A DNA stretch of 64,000 nucleotides from Musa acuminata AAA Group (GCF_036884655.1 NC_088342.1:29464001-29528000), one strand, 5' to 3'. Positions 23,048 through 35,044 are shown, numbered from the stretch's first letter. Notes: generated from the sequence alone by a model not told the origin. A program made the numbers and translations.

Positions 23048-24744
23048 GTGGTATTATCTATCACACGAACAACCTGGCCCTTACTATCTTCGCAGATGGC
23101 AGCGCTGCCATCTGCATGTAAGCAGGCCGCCTGCAACGGCAGCCGCAAGACCGACCACGTGCAAGCAGGCCCCCTATAGCAACACTTGCAAGCAGGGCCG
23201 CAGGTACGATGACCACTACCCCACGCGCAAGGGCGGCGCCTACGAGTGTTGGACCCATGGCAACGACGCCTACGGGCGTTGCGCCCGTGAGCATAACCGC
23301 CTACGGGTGCTGCGGGGCAACGCCACCCACAGGGGCATCCGCAGGTGGGGGCGCCGCTCGTGGGCAAGGGCGGTGCCCCACGCCCCTCCGCCGCACAAGC
23401 TGCCGTCAGTAGGGTGGCGCCGGCAACGACATTAGCAGGGGAAAGGGAAAAATTGGGTTAGGGTTTTTGGGGAAAAAGATAATTTTGCCCCTATGAATAT
23501 GACAAATTTGATTTTTGTCCTTTTATCTAAATTACGAAAATACCCCCTCAAAAGTTAAAAATTCCCTATATGTCCCTGAATTCAAAAAATATTAATTAAT
23601 TAAAAGGTTTAATTGATTATTATTTTTTATTATTATCTAGTTATCCTACATGATGATGATTTATACATGTAATGTATGATATGTGGACGAATGATCATGG
23701 ACCGTATGATGTGTGTACTTATGATTATTATTATTGGAGACTGCAAGCCTCCATTTTTTATTTCTCCTTTATTGTCGGGCCTACGTGCCTATGATTAAGT
23801 TATAATCACATGAGGAGGCACAGCGGGAGTGTGGAAGCGATAGCGGACCTACGAGACGGACGATTGCGATGCATGGAGATGCGTCGAGATGCTGACGGAA
23901 CCGACGAGGGCAAGATGGACGATCACAAGGCATGGAGATGCACCGCTACACACATAGATCTTGATGTGAGTGATTAGGCCCATTGGCTCGGGCCTAATCA
24001 TATTAGGCTGTGGTCCATGATTATCTGTTGTGATTGCTTATACATCTACTAAATATGTATATATATATATATATATATATATGCATGTGATGTAAATATA
24101 TATTAAATATGTATATGTGTGACATGTCATATTAGGATACCAAATCATAGAAACTCTTCTCTCGATAATATTAAGTCGGTAAACATGAGGCAATTAGATT
24201 GACCCACATGACCTTCCATTGTTATAGGTAGGGATCGATTCTCGGTGTAGGTTGAGTTGGTCGAGTCCTTTGAGGCTCACCTACATCGCGATTCGCTATC
24301 TTGCCTATGACATAGAGATGTCACCGGTGACATGAGGACATGGTATGCTTGGTCGAGTCCCTCGAGGGTATATCATCGAATCAGACTCATCTTATAACGA
24401 TGGTGTTGACTTAACCGAACATCATGGTTGGTCAAGTCCCTTGAGACCATGGTGATTCGGAGGCCGAACAGGATGGAAATCACAATAAGTTGTGAACAGT
24501 AAGAGTTGCCTACCTTTCGGGCTTAGTGTGATTAGTCGAGTCCCTTGAGGTTACACTAAGACGCTGATTAGATCCAGATCCCCACTAAAAGTCTGCCAGA
24601 GACTTCCGTTTCACGTGCTGAGGGTATCGTGTGACTCGCTAGTAAAATAGTGGAAGTTTATTAAGATAGAAATTAATATCTTGATTATTTATTTTTATAA
24701 AATATGTATGTTATTTATTTCTACTGCATCTTTATTTTTTAAAA
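23048..24744 (+). other. 5' leader of the plus-strand copia element
   Basis: Contains a GC-rich block (23090-23440) in which long open frames occur on both strands only because stops are rare. Then come AT-rich DNA and four copies of the TTGGTCGAGTCCCTCGAGG motif (24257-24275, 24349-24367, 24428-24446, 24532-24550), with TCACCGGTGA near 24321. The same order is seen in two other copies of the family. A (TA)n run lies near 24058-24081. Confidence 0.8.
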
Positions 24745-27700
24745 ATGTCGCTTTCAAATCCCTTACGTGGCATACTTGATATCAACTACCTCACTGGTCC
24801 AAATTATACGGATTAGCTCTGTAACTTGAGAATTATTCTCACGGTGGAGAAAATTGCGTACATCCTTGATACAATGATGCCTACACCCGAGGAAGGGGCA
24901 AGCAAGGATGAGATCGCTTGCTACGTAAAGTACATTGATAACTCCACTCTTGCTTAGTGTTACATGTTGGGCTTTATGACTCCTGAGTTACAAAGACAAC
25001 ATGAAAAGATGGATTCCAAATCCATTCTCCTATATATCCATAAAGTATTTGAGGAACAGGAAATGACTTAGCGATATGAGATATCCAAGAGCCTCTTCCG
25101 TGCTAGGATAACTAAGGGGACACCGATTAAGAACCATGTCCTAAAAATGATTGAGTGCATAGAGAAACTCACAGGTCTAGGAATGGTCCTAGAGGATAAC
25201 TTGTGTGTGGACATTGTGCTTTAATTCCTACCAGATTCATTTTCATAATTCATAATGAATTTTAATACGAACAAACTTGATGTGACTCTCCCGGAGCTCC
25301 TTTATATGTTGAGAGAGGCAGAGAGCACTATCAAGAAAAAGAAGCCAGTTCTCTATATTGGTGAGACCAAAAAGAAAAGGAAAGCAAAAAAGTCCCTTAA
25401 TAAGGGTAAACCAAGTAAAACAAATATTGCTGAGAAAGACCCGACAAAGGACAAAGGTCAGTGCTTCTACTATGGCAAAGTGCTAGTCATAGGTGCCCAG
25501 CAAGCCAATCACATGAGTGATGGCACGTGTGATTTGATACAGAATCTTTTTGCTTATTATATTTTGACGTATATCACTTTATAACTATTGCATATATGCA
25601 TATATATATTGTGATGTCCTTGGATTTATGCAATGGGAATCGGATCGTGATGAGATCATGATAATGAGATCGATTCACCTTTAAACACATATCCTAAATA
25701 ATCCCAGTCATAGGTTACTCGAGAGGGACATCGTGATAACCGGATAGACTGGTGTGCTGTATACCTGTCCATATGATGGATGCAACTGGTCTCATAGCTG
25801 CTCGTGTAGGGACACTAGGGATACAGTACAAGTACTCATTGGAGAATGAGTTCACTGATTGTTCCGCTTACGGAATGTTGGATGGTTGATGATGCCTTAT
25901 TGTCATACAACGATTCCGTAGTCCTAGTGGAGTATTTGGTCCTTAGATTTGAGACACCAAGGATGTCCTGTATGAGTGCTCCACTCTTTGATACCAGACT
26001 TATAGGTTTGGCTATCACAGATCTAGTGGAGCTGGTTATTGGGAGTGGTAGTCGACCTTACGAGGGCTATTGAGTGTCGATAGAGGATCATCCACTCTCG
26101 GCGTCTTGAGAGGAATATCCCATGTGTTCTTGCTCAAACAAATCCCTGGCCAGGGTCATTCGGGTTGAGAGAGAAAGAGTTCTCCGAGAGAATCCGATTA
26201 GAGCGAGACTCGAGTAGAAACCGTATGGGTCTGACAGCACCATGCTCGATATACGGTCTCTGGGATATTAGATGGATGAGGGACTATAGGTACACGGTAA
26301 CTAAGGACAGACAAGTCCAATTGATTGGATTCCCCTGTATCGTTTGGGGACTACGGCGTAGTGGCCTAGTACGTCCGTAGTCGATGAGTCGAGTGAATTA
26401 TTACAAAGATAACAATTCACTAAGTTAGAAGGAGTTCTGACAGGTATGACTCACGGCCAGCTCGATATTGGGCCTAGAGGGTCACACACATATGGTAGGT
26501 ATTACGATGAGTAGAGGTTCGGATATGAGATATCCGACGGAGCCCTTGTTTATTGGATGCAGATCCAATACCCACTAGGGGAGGACCCATTAGGGTTTGA
26601 CAGGGGACCTCTATAAATAGGAGGGATTCAGAGCCTTATAGGCTAGAGCCTTTGCTTGCCTTTCCTATTCTCCTCTCCCTCTCCACCTCAAAGTAGGCTT
26701 GGAGTTTTGAGGAGCGTCGTCGCAACCCTACTGTGTGGATTACCGCTAGAGAGGAGGATGCTTGACCTCCTTCACCCTCTCCTAAGGATCTACAAGGAAA
26801 CATGAATATACGATCTTCCTAGGTAACACAATCTACTCTATATGCAGTTTTAAGTTTTACGGATTTTGCGCACCAATCTTCGCACGACGACGAACATCTC
26901 TTTGGGAATCGAAGATTTTATTTTCTTGTTCTTCCGCTGCGCATGTGATGTCGCCCTAAGATTTCCCAACACAAAGATGAGCACTGGAAGAGGAACTGCA
27001 AAGAGTACCTTGCAGAGAGGGCGAAATAGAAGCTTGGATAAGCTTTAGGTACATTTATGATCAGTCTTCATTTGTCATACTCTTATGATAACACATGGGT
27101 ATTGGATACCAGTAGTGCTTATCATATATGTAATTCATTGCAGGTTCTAGCAAGACCTAGGAGATTTGCGAGAGGTGAGATGGACCTCAAGATGGGCAAT
27201 GGAGCAAAAGTTACTGTAGTAGCTATTGACGAGGTCATCTTACATCTGCTTGGTGGAGTTATTATTGTATTAGATGTATATTATTTTGTTCCTTCTATTA
27301 TTGAAAACATTATCTCCATTTCATGTTTGACAGTTAGTGAATAATAGTTGCATAATGGTTTGTTTATGCTAGACACTACTCAACATATCATTAATGTAAG
27401 TGTGTCTAAGAAGAAAGTATATAAGGTGAATAGTGCATAAGTGTGACATTGTAAGCTAGGTCACATCCATGAGGGAAGGATTCAAAAGTTACAAAAGGAT
27501 AGATATTTAGATTCATTCGATTATGAGTCATATGCAACTTACGAGCCTTGCCTTCGTGAAAAATGACTAACTCTTCATTTAGTGGAACTGAAGAGAGAGC
27601 CACTGAGCTGTTGGAACTCATACATAGTGATGTATGTGGACCTATGTCAACTCATGCTATTGGTGGTTACTCCTACTTCATTACTTTCACTGATGATTTT

Positions 27701-27784
27701 TCAAGATATGAATATGTGTACTTAATGAAATATAAGTCCGAGACCTTTGGAAAATTCAGAAAGTATAAGAATGAAGTGAAGAAT
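24745..27784 (+). pseudogene. Copia gag-protease-integrase, heavily decayed, split by a solo LTR and 3' truncated
   Basis: Starts MSLSNPLRGILDINYLTGP at 24745. Gag has many stops (for example TAG after GPNYTD and after NSTLA). The zinc knuckle is cut at 25480 by the solo LTR and resumes at 26977 with the DEHWKRNC half. Protease VLDTSSAYHI (27093-27122), then integrase pieces (SGTEERATELLELIHSDVCG, DDFSRYEYVYLMKYKSE). The element breaks off after KNEVKN at about 27784, so RT, RNase H and the 3' LTR are missing. It is the oldest-looking copy of the family here. Confidence 0.9.
25481..26971 (+). mobile_element. Solo LTR, 1491 bp, target duplication CAAAG, inside gag of its own family
   Basis: Starts TGCTAGTCATAGGTGCCCAG and ends GATTTCCCAACA. 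CAAAG precedes (25476-25480) and follows (26972-26976). Removing it and one CAAAG rejoins the zinc-knuckle codons. It is the only copy here in which one whole LTR of this family is seen alone. Contains the small sense frame 25846-26073 and a promoter-like CTATAAATAGGAGGG near 26612. Confidence 0.95.
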
Positions 27785-28041
27785 GAGGAGAGAGAAAGTA
27801 GAGTTGCAAGAGGGGGAAGGAGGGAGGTCTCGGGATAGCATGGGAGATGGGCACCACATCTAAGGTCAGCTAGGTTTTGAATAGATGCACTATCGTACTG
27901 GTTAGAATTTATACATGCATATAAGTGCACTTATGTATATAAGGATTGTGCACACCTATGAACGGAGGTGTATGCATGACATATGTACAAAAACCAAATA
28001 ATGTATGTTACAGATTTCATATTAAATAACATATCATAATA
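27785..28041. repeat. Right copy of the ~255-bp flanking segment
   Basis: Joins the broken integrase sequence at about 27784 and matches 7681-7938 in the same orientation, then continues into AT-rich DNA not present at the left copy. Confidence 0.85.
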
Positions 28042-28545
28042 AAAATATATACTAAATTTTGTCACGAAAATATCAACATTATGCTTACAAAATCATAGAA
28101 TTCTAGTGTTTCTCTCTCTCCAAAATAGATTAATAACATGACTTTTTAAATTTTAAATAACATAACAAAATTAATCTGATCAATTTCATAATAAATTTCT
28201 CATATTTGCAATAGATTATCATCACAAAATAAAAATATCCTTTTAGAAAATTTTTTAATAACTATCAATTACCAAAGAGGATCATATTTCAATCATGAAA
28301 TAAATGATTGGGATCATTTAAACAAAATAAATTAAATTAAAATTCTTATTTAACAAGTCATCTATTGAGATCAAAGTCAGATTCAACTCTAGTCAAACTA
28401 TATTTAAATTGCTAGTCATTACATATACTGTAGAAGGGATCCTAATTGAATGGTCTATTGTGATGTCCATGATGCAGACCACAGAGATGAGTTGCATATG
28501 CAGATATAATGGCTTAATATCTCCATAACCAAAAACTGTACTTAC
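28042..28545. other. AT-rich stretch 3' of the E2F pseudogene
   Basis: This is where the last E2F exon (the DYWLLSDA...DMW region of plant E2Fs) would be expected on the minus strand; I could not find it. No other gene was seen. Confidence 0.45.
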
Positions 28546-31500
28546 ATCAAAATCTGAGGGAACTATCTTCATAATACCACCGCCAAAATCCTGCGAGGAA
28601 CTTATGTCACTATCTTGATTAACCCTCTGCTCTCTTCCGTTGTAACTCTGCCAGCATGGACAGACCCTGAGTTCGCCAGAGTTCCCAGAAACGAGCCTTC
28701 GAGATGGCTCAACACCACTCACCTCAAATTGACTAGCAACAAGAAGAAAAAGAACACCAAGGGACAACACATGAAGGTCAGAGCAGAGCCCAACTCAAAT
28801 AATTGTGTAGAAAGCTTGACAGTCTAGAATGACAAACTAAAGGGTAAACATAACCTAACAAGTTAAACATCTATCGGGCCCATTGTGCTTCTTAGGACAA
28901 TCATGTATCTCTGCAGATAATTACTCACCTGCGTAGAGAGGAAACAGACTTAAAGATGGTCAAACCAATGAAGTGCTAAAACTTAAAAACAAGTCCTTCT
29001 CCAAGGCTTTCCCTCTTCTCACCTCATCAGGGTCTGGAACTTCCAGGGTAGTACTATGAGGTGCTTTTACTGCTATTAATGTTTCATCCTGCAGATAAGA
29101 TACATGAGGATAATATCATGATATTCATAATGGAGAAGAGGCCAGTGCCTTATTGCCGTTTATAAACTAAGCAAGCTAACAGACCATCACCTGAAAGCAT
29201 GGTGGAGCTTTGATGTCATCTTCAGTCACATATACCAACCTAAAGTCACAAAAATATCATGTCATATGGCGATTGCATGGATTGATAACATATTCAAAAT
29301 GTAAATGCAAGAGGAAAAATACTTACTTTTGATTGATTTCATCTTCAATAAGGACCCTCAGTCTTTCACAAATTTGCTGTGAAGAAAGTGTTTCAACGCA
29401 TTGTTAGGATGTGACTTCAGTAGCCTAGCAGCTCTATTAAAACCTGACCTGACCTGATACAATCATCAAAACCGCACTCTTGCAGGGCAAATTTTTCAAC
29501 ATCCACCTGAAGAATATGAAACTAGGATAATTCAGATGAGTTTACTTGGTTCACAATAAAGAATTTCACAACATGGCTCTGAACAGATAAGTATAAACTG
29601 AGAACAGTGGTTTTTTGGTCTTGCAAAGAGCATGCACATGTACATCATACCTGTAGTACTGAGATATCAGTATCAACTTCTCCTGGTCTTGTGTTGTCTT
29701 GTGACTCTTGTCCCCTGCCAAGCAATGAACCAAGAATTAAGCACCATGTGAAAAGCTTCTCAAATTTGAAACCTAAATATCGAGAACACTGAGATATAAA
29801 ATAAACTTCCAAAAGGAAAAAGTATGAATTACTTCCAATGAATTTTGTTCTTGAGTTTCTTTTCTATAAGTCCAATCCCTACAAGGACATTAGCCACCTC
29901 TTCTGCACCTACACAATATAATTCTTACTATAGCAAAAACAAAGTTGAGTCGTTTACGTTATTAAGCATCTGCAGTACCTCAAGTGTTTCCGCAACATTA
30001 TTCAAATCAAGGATGCTGTCCTCTGCATGTTTAAGCAAATTGATGAACTTTTTGGTCAGGAGTCCTGAAAAGGAAATTACACAACACAATTGTCAGAAGC
30101 AAAAAGCAAAGAAAATTTCCAGTATATTGCCTGAAGTTTCTAGATTAGCCATGACTTTGATCACCTAGAGAGCTGTCATAATGGCAAGTACCAACTGAAG
30201 TCAAGGTGTTGCATGAAGGTGAACCTGCAGGACCACAATGATACTGATAAAATTTGCATATGTAGATCATATGCAGGCCAAGCCCTTCAATTGGGAATTT
30301 ATCATATCTAAGCTTGAAATTTGGCAAAGAAACAGCATATCTCATTAGCCAGTTGCAAAGATAGGTAGGTGCATGTATGCAAGTAACTGATGGGTGAATT
30401 TTCCTAGTGGAGATTACTAGTATGAAATTTTGATGATAATGGAAGGGTGAACCTATGCACCATGGTTTGACATAGGGGCTTGAGGGTAAGACTTCTTGTA
30501 CTTCGCAACCTTGGATCTGCCAGCTTTCTTTCTTCTGTTTCCTGATTTTGGTGTGAGAAAAGATTATTATGTCTTTCAGCATTAAAAGGATTCGTCATCC
30601 ACTCACTTGACTCTGCAGCCTCATCATCTTCTTGTTCACTAAATTATGAGTAGCAAGTTAAAATTTCAAATTTACATAAAGGAATATACATCTCAGCAAA
30701 TTTGATGACACAAGATTAAAGTAAGCCTAAGATCTGGAATACTGATAAAATTAAAATATATATATATATATATATACACATTAGATCTACAAGCAAGGTA
30801 AGATAGATGTGGTTAACTGAAAGGATTAATAGTCAATCCATTATAGCTATAATACAAGACTTTCTGCATTCTGTTGTAAGGACAAAGACAATAACTTGAG
30901 TTGAAAGCCCTATATTTTTTTATCATCCTCATCTTTCCTGATGACTAGATGGCTTAGCTGAACTAACAGAAACACTGGAAAATTTTGAAGAAGTTTCAAA
31001 CTTTCTTAAATCTTGCCCTAGTTTTACTATGCATATAACTACATTTAATAACAGGCTAGAAGAGATGAACCAATAACTTCTAGCAGTGTCTTTCAATCTA
31101 TCAAGAGCAACTTGAAAAACAAGTCCGAACAAAGATCTTGTTTAACATAGAATTTTCTCAAGCAAAATTCAGATGCTGAAGCACAACTTTCTTGTGTTAC
31201 TTACATGACACTTCATAATCACCAATAAGTCAATAACTTATTCTAAGTTGAAGCCCATATCAGATGAGTTTACATGACACTTCATATTCTTTCTAACCTT
31301 TTCTAGAATAAGTTTGATATCAGATTATTTACTTCAAATCGCTGGCACTAGAGTACTTGCTACCGAGACATGGTGTGGTGGTAATGACAGTTCTCTAGAA
31401 ACACTAATGTCATACAAATAATATGTTAATTGTTTTATGCCAATCTTTATTAATCAAACCATTTATAAAAATGCATCAAATACTTATCCTCCCACAACAT

Positions 31501-33636
31501 AAATGTAAAGATAAAACCAGGATGCCCTAAGTTGTCCACCAACAACAATGAATGTAATGCTACAACCATGATTCGCCTTACCAGTCCATATTAGTGTATC
31601 GATCATCGATATGATATGTATCGATGTACTGACACATGGTACAATGAGACATACCAACAAACCAGTATGTACCGCCCATAATGGTTCCCTATGTGATCGA
31701 TATGTACCGCCCATGCCGAGCAGTACATCGTGGTACGATGAACCCTGGCCGCAATCATTTGGGTTATTATAGATCTTTTCATGCTATTGAGCTCTTTGAA
31801 GGAAGAGACAAAATGACTACATAATGATGGATTTTCAGCATCACAATATTCCAAAGAGTTTAGGGTTGGCTACATAATTGTAAGTTCTCAAAACTCTAGA
31901 AGACACATCTTTTTACAAAAAATATTTGATTTCCTAAATATTATTGAACCTATCATTTTGTACTCTGATCAACATAAAACTTGTGGTTAAAGAAGTACAT
32001 TATTCGCCATGAAACCATTGATGTTGTTATAAAAGATACCAAGAAACAAGCTAGTATCTACATGATGAATTAGATTCAAATAAAAATTACTAGCCAAAAG
32101 ATTGGCAGATTTCTAATAGGAACTTGCTGCTGACTAAAATTAGATGGATATATGGAAAGTGCCAAGTCACAAGTATATGTTACAAGTTATGAACATGCCA
32201 ACGGTTCTTGCTCCGAATTGAACAAAGCAATTTCTTCAATATAGATATTCTTTGGAATATCTTCATACTTAGTCCTCTCTCAAAAAATCCTGACATTTAC
32301 CTTCTAGATCTGAGTCTCCATATGTTCAAAACCTCTGTTACATAGTAAAGCTCCTCTTTGAATAAACAAAAATGGATGATATTCTATTGAGGCCACATGA
32401 GTCTTTTGACACCTTAATGTACTTCAGTGGGGATATCAAACTTCAGCTGTCACTAGAAGTTTTGTGATCGATGAAATAAATATTTGGAACAATCCCATTT
32501 CCATACCTTGAAAAGTACACATGCCATCATGAAGTATATGAGAATACAATGCCAACCATTTTGCAGAATAAGAATGAAAACAGCAATTTCTTTTTTAAGA
32601 AATGACTAGGTTGCAACATCTTGCATACCTTGATAAAGTATGCATACCATGTAAACCTGATCATCACTGTTGATCCTACTCATACCCTTCATCTTATAAA
32701 TTTAAATGTAGATTCTACCTTTATATTCTACAAACATGTAAGCTATCTATTATAATAAACTATCATTTGTCATAATTTAAAGCAAGCATTGGCACCATTT
32801 ATACCCATAGTGTCCTTCAAAGCTTAAAAATTTATATTTCTGATACTAAAAGTTTCAATTAAGCATAACAAGTTTTAGCACTTAAAAATTTGTACTGTCC
32901 TCATAGAAGCTGCACATTTCTGCATCCAGTGCACAAGGCTCCCACCAATGCGGGATCTGAGGAGGGAGGGTCAATGTACGTAACTTTACCTTTAAATATC
33001 TAAAGAGACTTCTTTCCGTGATTCGAACCCTGATCTCCTAGGTCGCAAATGAGCAACTTTACAGTTGTACCAAGGCTTGCCCTCCTAAATTTTTGCACAC
33101 CATATCGTTGGACATTTCTGCACTATTCTCCTAAATTTCCCAGTTTCACTGAGTAGCAATGAAATCCTTCAAATTTGACATTCCAAATAACCTTCCCAAG
33201 TTTTAGCATAACATCTAAGAAAACTAAAGAAATGCAGATCTATGACATCAACAACGTCAAAAAACATTGCATGAACACAATTTATAATCTCTTTGTTTCT
33301 TAAAAGATGGGAATCCACATTACAAGGGAAAACAATCATGTCCATCTAGAAGAGAAATGATAAGTCGAGCAGCAAAATTAGCATACAATGAGGTTTAAAT
33401 GCTTCAATTCATCTCAAGCTCAAATCAATAGGGAGACAACATTCCAACATGAGACTCACAGGCGTCTTAATAACTAGGGCATCGGCCAGCTCATCCCCGG
33501 TGATCCGACGCCCATCGGGGGCCGGGAGCCGGTGGTATTCATCTGGAGCAAAAAACGGTAGCGTTGCATAGGGGAACGGAAGGTACCGCTTCGGCAGCTG
33601 CGGCGTGCGGCTTCCAGCTGCTCGGCCGGCAGACAT
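28546..33636 (-). pseudogene. E2F: E2F transcription factor pseudogene, introns retained
   Basis: Plant E2Fs are nuclear factors that pair with DP and, under RBR control, drive S-phase genes. Twelve exon-like blocks with GT-AG edges were read: 33460-33636 (MSAGRAAGSRT, DEYHRLPAPDGRR), 30461-30638, 30165-30224, 29979-30064 (LLTKKFINLLKHAED), 29833-29908 (GLIEKKLKNKIHWK), 29651-29714, 29454-29506, 29327-29376, 29191-29239 (YVTEDDIKAPPCFQ), 29023-29088 (ETLIAVKAPHSTTLEVPDPD), 28855-28928 (VLRSTMGPIDV) and 28546-28732 (SQDFGGGIMKIVPSD). Lesions: no in-frame join of exons 1 and 2, where the LKRKSE-type segment is missing; a frame change inside exon 2; a ~13-bp loss removing the RIYDIT core of the DNA-binding domain; a TAA at 28863-28865 where relatives have tyrosine; and no final exon. 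The retained introns mean it arose by DNA duplication or decay of a real gene, not by retroposition. Confidence 0.88.
32925..33086 (-). mobile_element. tRNA-derived SINE (Au-like) in E2F intron 1
   Basis: Read on the minus strand: GGAGGGCAAGCCTTGGTACA at the start, with a box A-like TGGTACAACTGT, a box B GGTTCGAATCA about 40 bp on, and then the family tail CCCGCATTGGTGGGAGCCTT and GTGCACTGGATGC. This pattern is the widespread plant Au-type SINE, which depends on LINE reverse transcriptase. The 3' end and target duplication are not clear. Confidence 0.75.
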
Positions 33637-34173
33637 CGACCTCCCAGCACAAAACAAACCAAATCACAAAAGGAACCCCCGGTCGTCCTCCAAGAAAGAA
33701 TCCGAGGCCAAACCCTGGTTCTTGGCCCGATTCCAGCGGCGGAAGAAGCGGGAAGAAGGGGATCCGACGGCGCCCAAGGTGGTGGCGGGGGATGGCTGAT
33801 AGGTATGGGGCGGATCGGGGTCTGGGATCCGTGGACGACGAGGAGGAGGGAGAGGGAGATGAGGTCGTGTGTAGGTTAGAAAGCGCGGGAGGGAATAATA
33901 GAGTTCAGACTTGGTTCGGAAATGAAGCGGAGGCGTCACTCCGGCCCCATTTAAATAATTATTTAACTAGATAATTCATTAAATATATTAAAATTTTGTT
34001 CGTACACCACCGTTAGCATCGCACGGTCGTCGGATGAGAGGCAGCGTTCATGGACGGTCACGTTATACACCTATACACAGCTGTTCGGCTGTTGGAACGA
34101 CCAGAGAACAGGGAAGGAAGTCTTTGGGACAGTTGTCTAAAGCGTAGAAGGTAGCCGTTGGATTCAGCGACGT

Positions 34174-34181
34174 GCGCCAAA
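34174..34181 (-). promoter_or_regulatory. Consensus E2F binding site (TTTGGCGC)
   Basis: GCGCCAAA on the plus strand is TTTGGCGC on the minus strand, fitting the consensus TTTSGCGC. It lies ~540 bp upstream of the E2F pseudogene start, in GC-richer DNA. Plant E2F promoters often carry such sites; whether this one served the pseudogene is inference. Confidence 0.45.
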
Positions 34182-34783
34182 TCCCCGCGAGTTCTCTTTT
34201 TCTAGGCATACGTCTGACTTGTATGTGTTTTACGGCGATAATACCAAAGTATTGGGGTATAAACCGCAATTTCCATTAATACTTTAATAGTTGTTGGTTA
34301 CTTTTCCACTGACTTCAACATGGAGAAATTGTAGATAGGATTATTCAGCCATATAAACACATACACAATTCAGCTAGATAAAGTATCATAATAGTCCTTG
34401 CAGTTTGACTCAGATCAAACACATGCATCCAATCCGTATTATTGACCCACATCAACCTAATAGTCCTTCCAATTTGACACAATCAAAAGTCATCTTCTGC
34501 TTTGTCTGTAAAGGTACAACAAAACATGTAAAACAAAACGAGGATCTCAGCATCAAAAACATATTCCATCAATACGTGGTGAGTTCCATCACGAGACACC
34601 ATCATACTTGCAATCTACATACACATTACCTTTATGGATTATGTTCTGCACAGCAGTTGATATGACTGTCTTTCTCCAACATATTCTCAAAGAAGAATTA
34701 AGTGAAGTTGCAATCTCGATTTGTGAAATCCACTAAACAACCAGAGAGACACTTGCATCATGTACATAGCAAGGCGAGACAAA
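34182..34783. other. Intergenic DNA between the E2F pseudogene promoter and the 79-aa gene
   Basis: Includes the probable 3' untranslated region of the minus-strand 79-codon gene. No other gene or repeat was recognised. Confidence 0.4.
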
Positions 34784-35023
34784 CTACTTAATCAAACAAG
34801 CCAGGTCCGGATCATCCATGTCGAGATCCAGCCAACCATACAGCCGCATGTACTCTATATAATGATCCGGTGGTTTTATGGCACGAGGATTTCTTGGGGC
34901 GAAAGCATGCAATCTTTTGACATCGCGAGCAAGCCATCTAACAAAGGCTTGGTCTAGTGGAGGCATGACTCTTGCAAAGATCTCATCCTTCCTAGTCTCT
35001 TGCTTTGCAGGCTTATTCCCCAT
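34784..35023 (-). CDS. Small conserved plant protein, 79 aa, function unknown
   Basis: The frame is open and complete: it starts MGNKPAKQETRKDEIFARVM, has the central PPLDQAFVRWLARDVKRLH and the tail PPDHYIEYMRLYGWLDLDMDD, and ends at a stop at 34784. I recall closely similar small proteins, with the same PPDHYIEYMRLNGWLD-type core, as uncharacterised genes in many plants; this is from memory and not searched. It has no signal peptide or membrane segment and is rich in charged and aromatic residues, so it is probably soluble. The ATG at 35023 is the first in frame and follows a good splice acceptor (TTTTTTTTCCTGCTCCAG on the minus strand, ending at 35045), which suggests that only the 5'UTR is interrupted by an intron. 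It is one of two intact-looking genes in the window. Confidence 0.75.
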   Translation of the reverse strand: MGNKPAKQETRKDEIFARVMPPLDQAFVRWLARDVKRLHAFAPRNPRAIKPPDHYIEYMRLYGWLDLDMDDPDLACLIK

Positions 35024-35044
35024 GACGCCAGATTATGATTTTTG

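Noticed and set aside
23061..23435. Overlapping long frames on both strands in GC-rich DNA
   Set aside because: They lie in the retrotransposon leader, overlap one another, and are not kept in the matching GC blocks at 13800-14030 and 61685-62030.
31560..31750. GTACCGCCCAT repeats suggesting a MITE
   Set aside because: Repeated words are present, but no clear terminal inverted repeats or target duplication could be fixed.
32925..33086. A tRNA gene
   Set aside because: Box A and B are present, but there is no full cloverleaf, and the downstream part is the SINE tail.
33564..33974. 136-codon plus-strand frame
   Set aside because: Opposite strand of the first E2F exon and its GC-rich upstream region; no domain.
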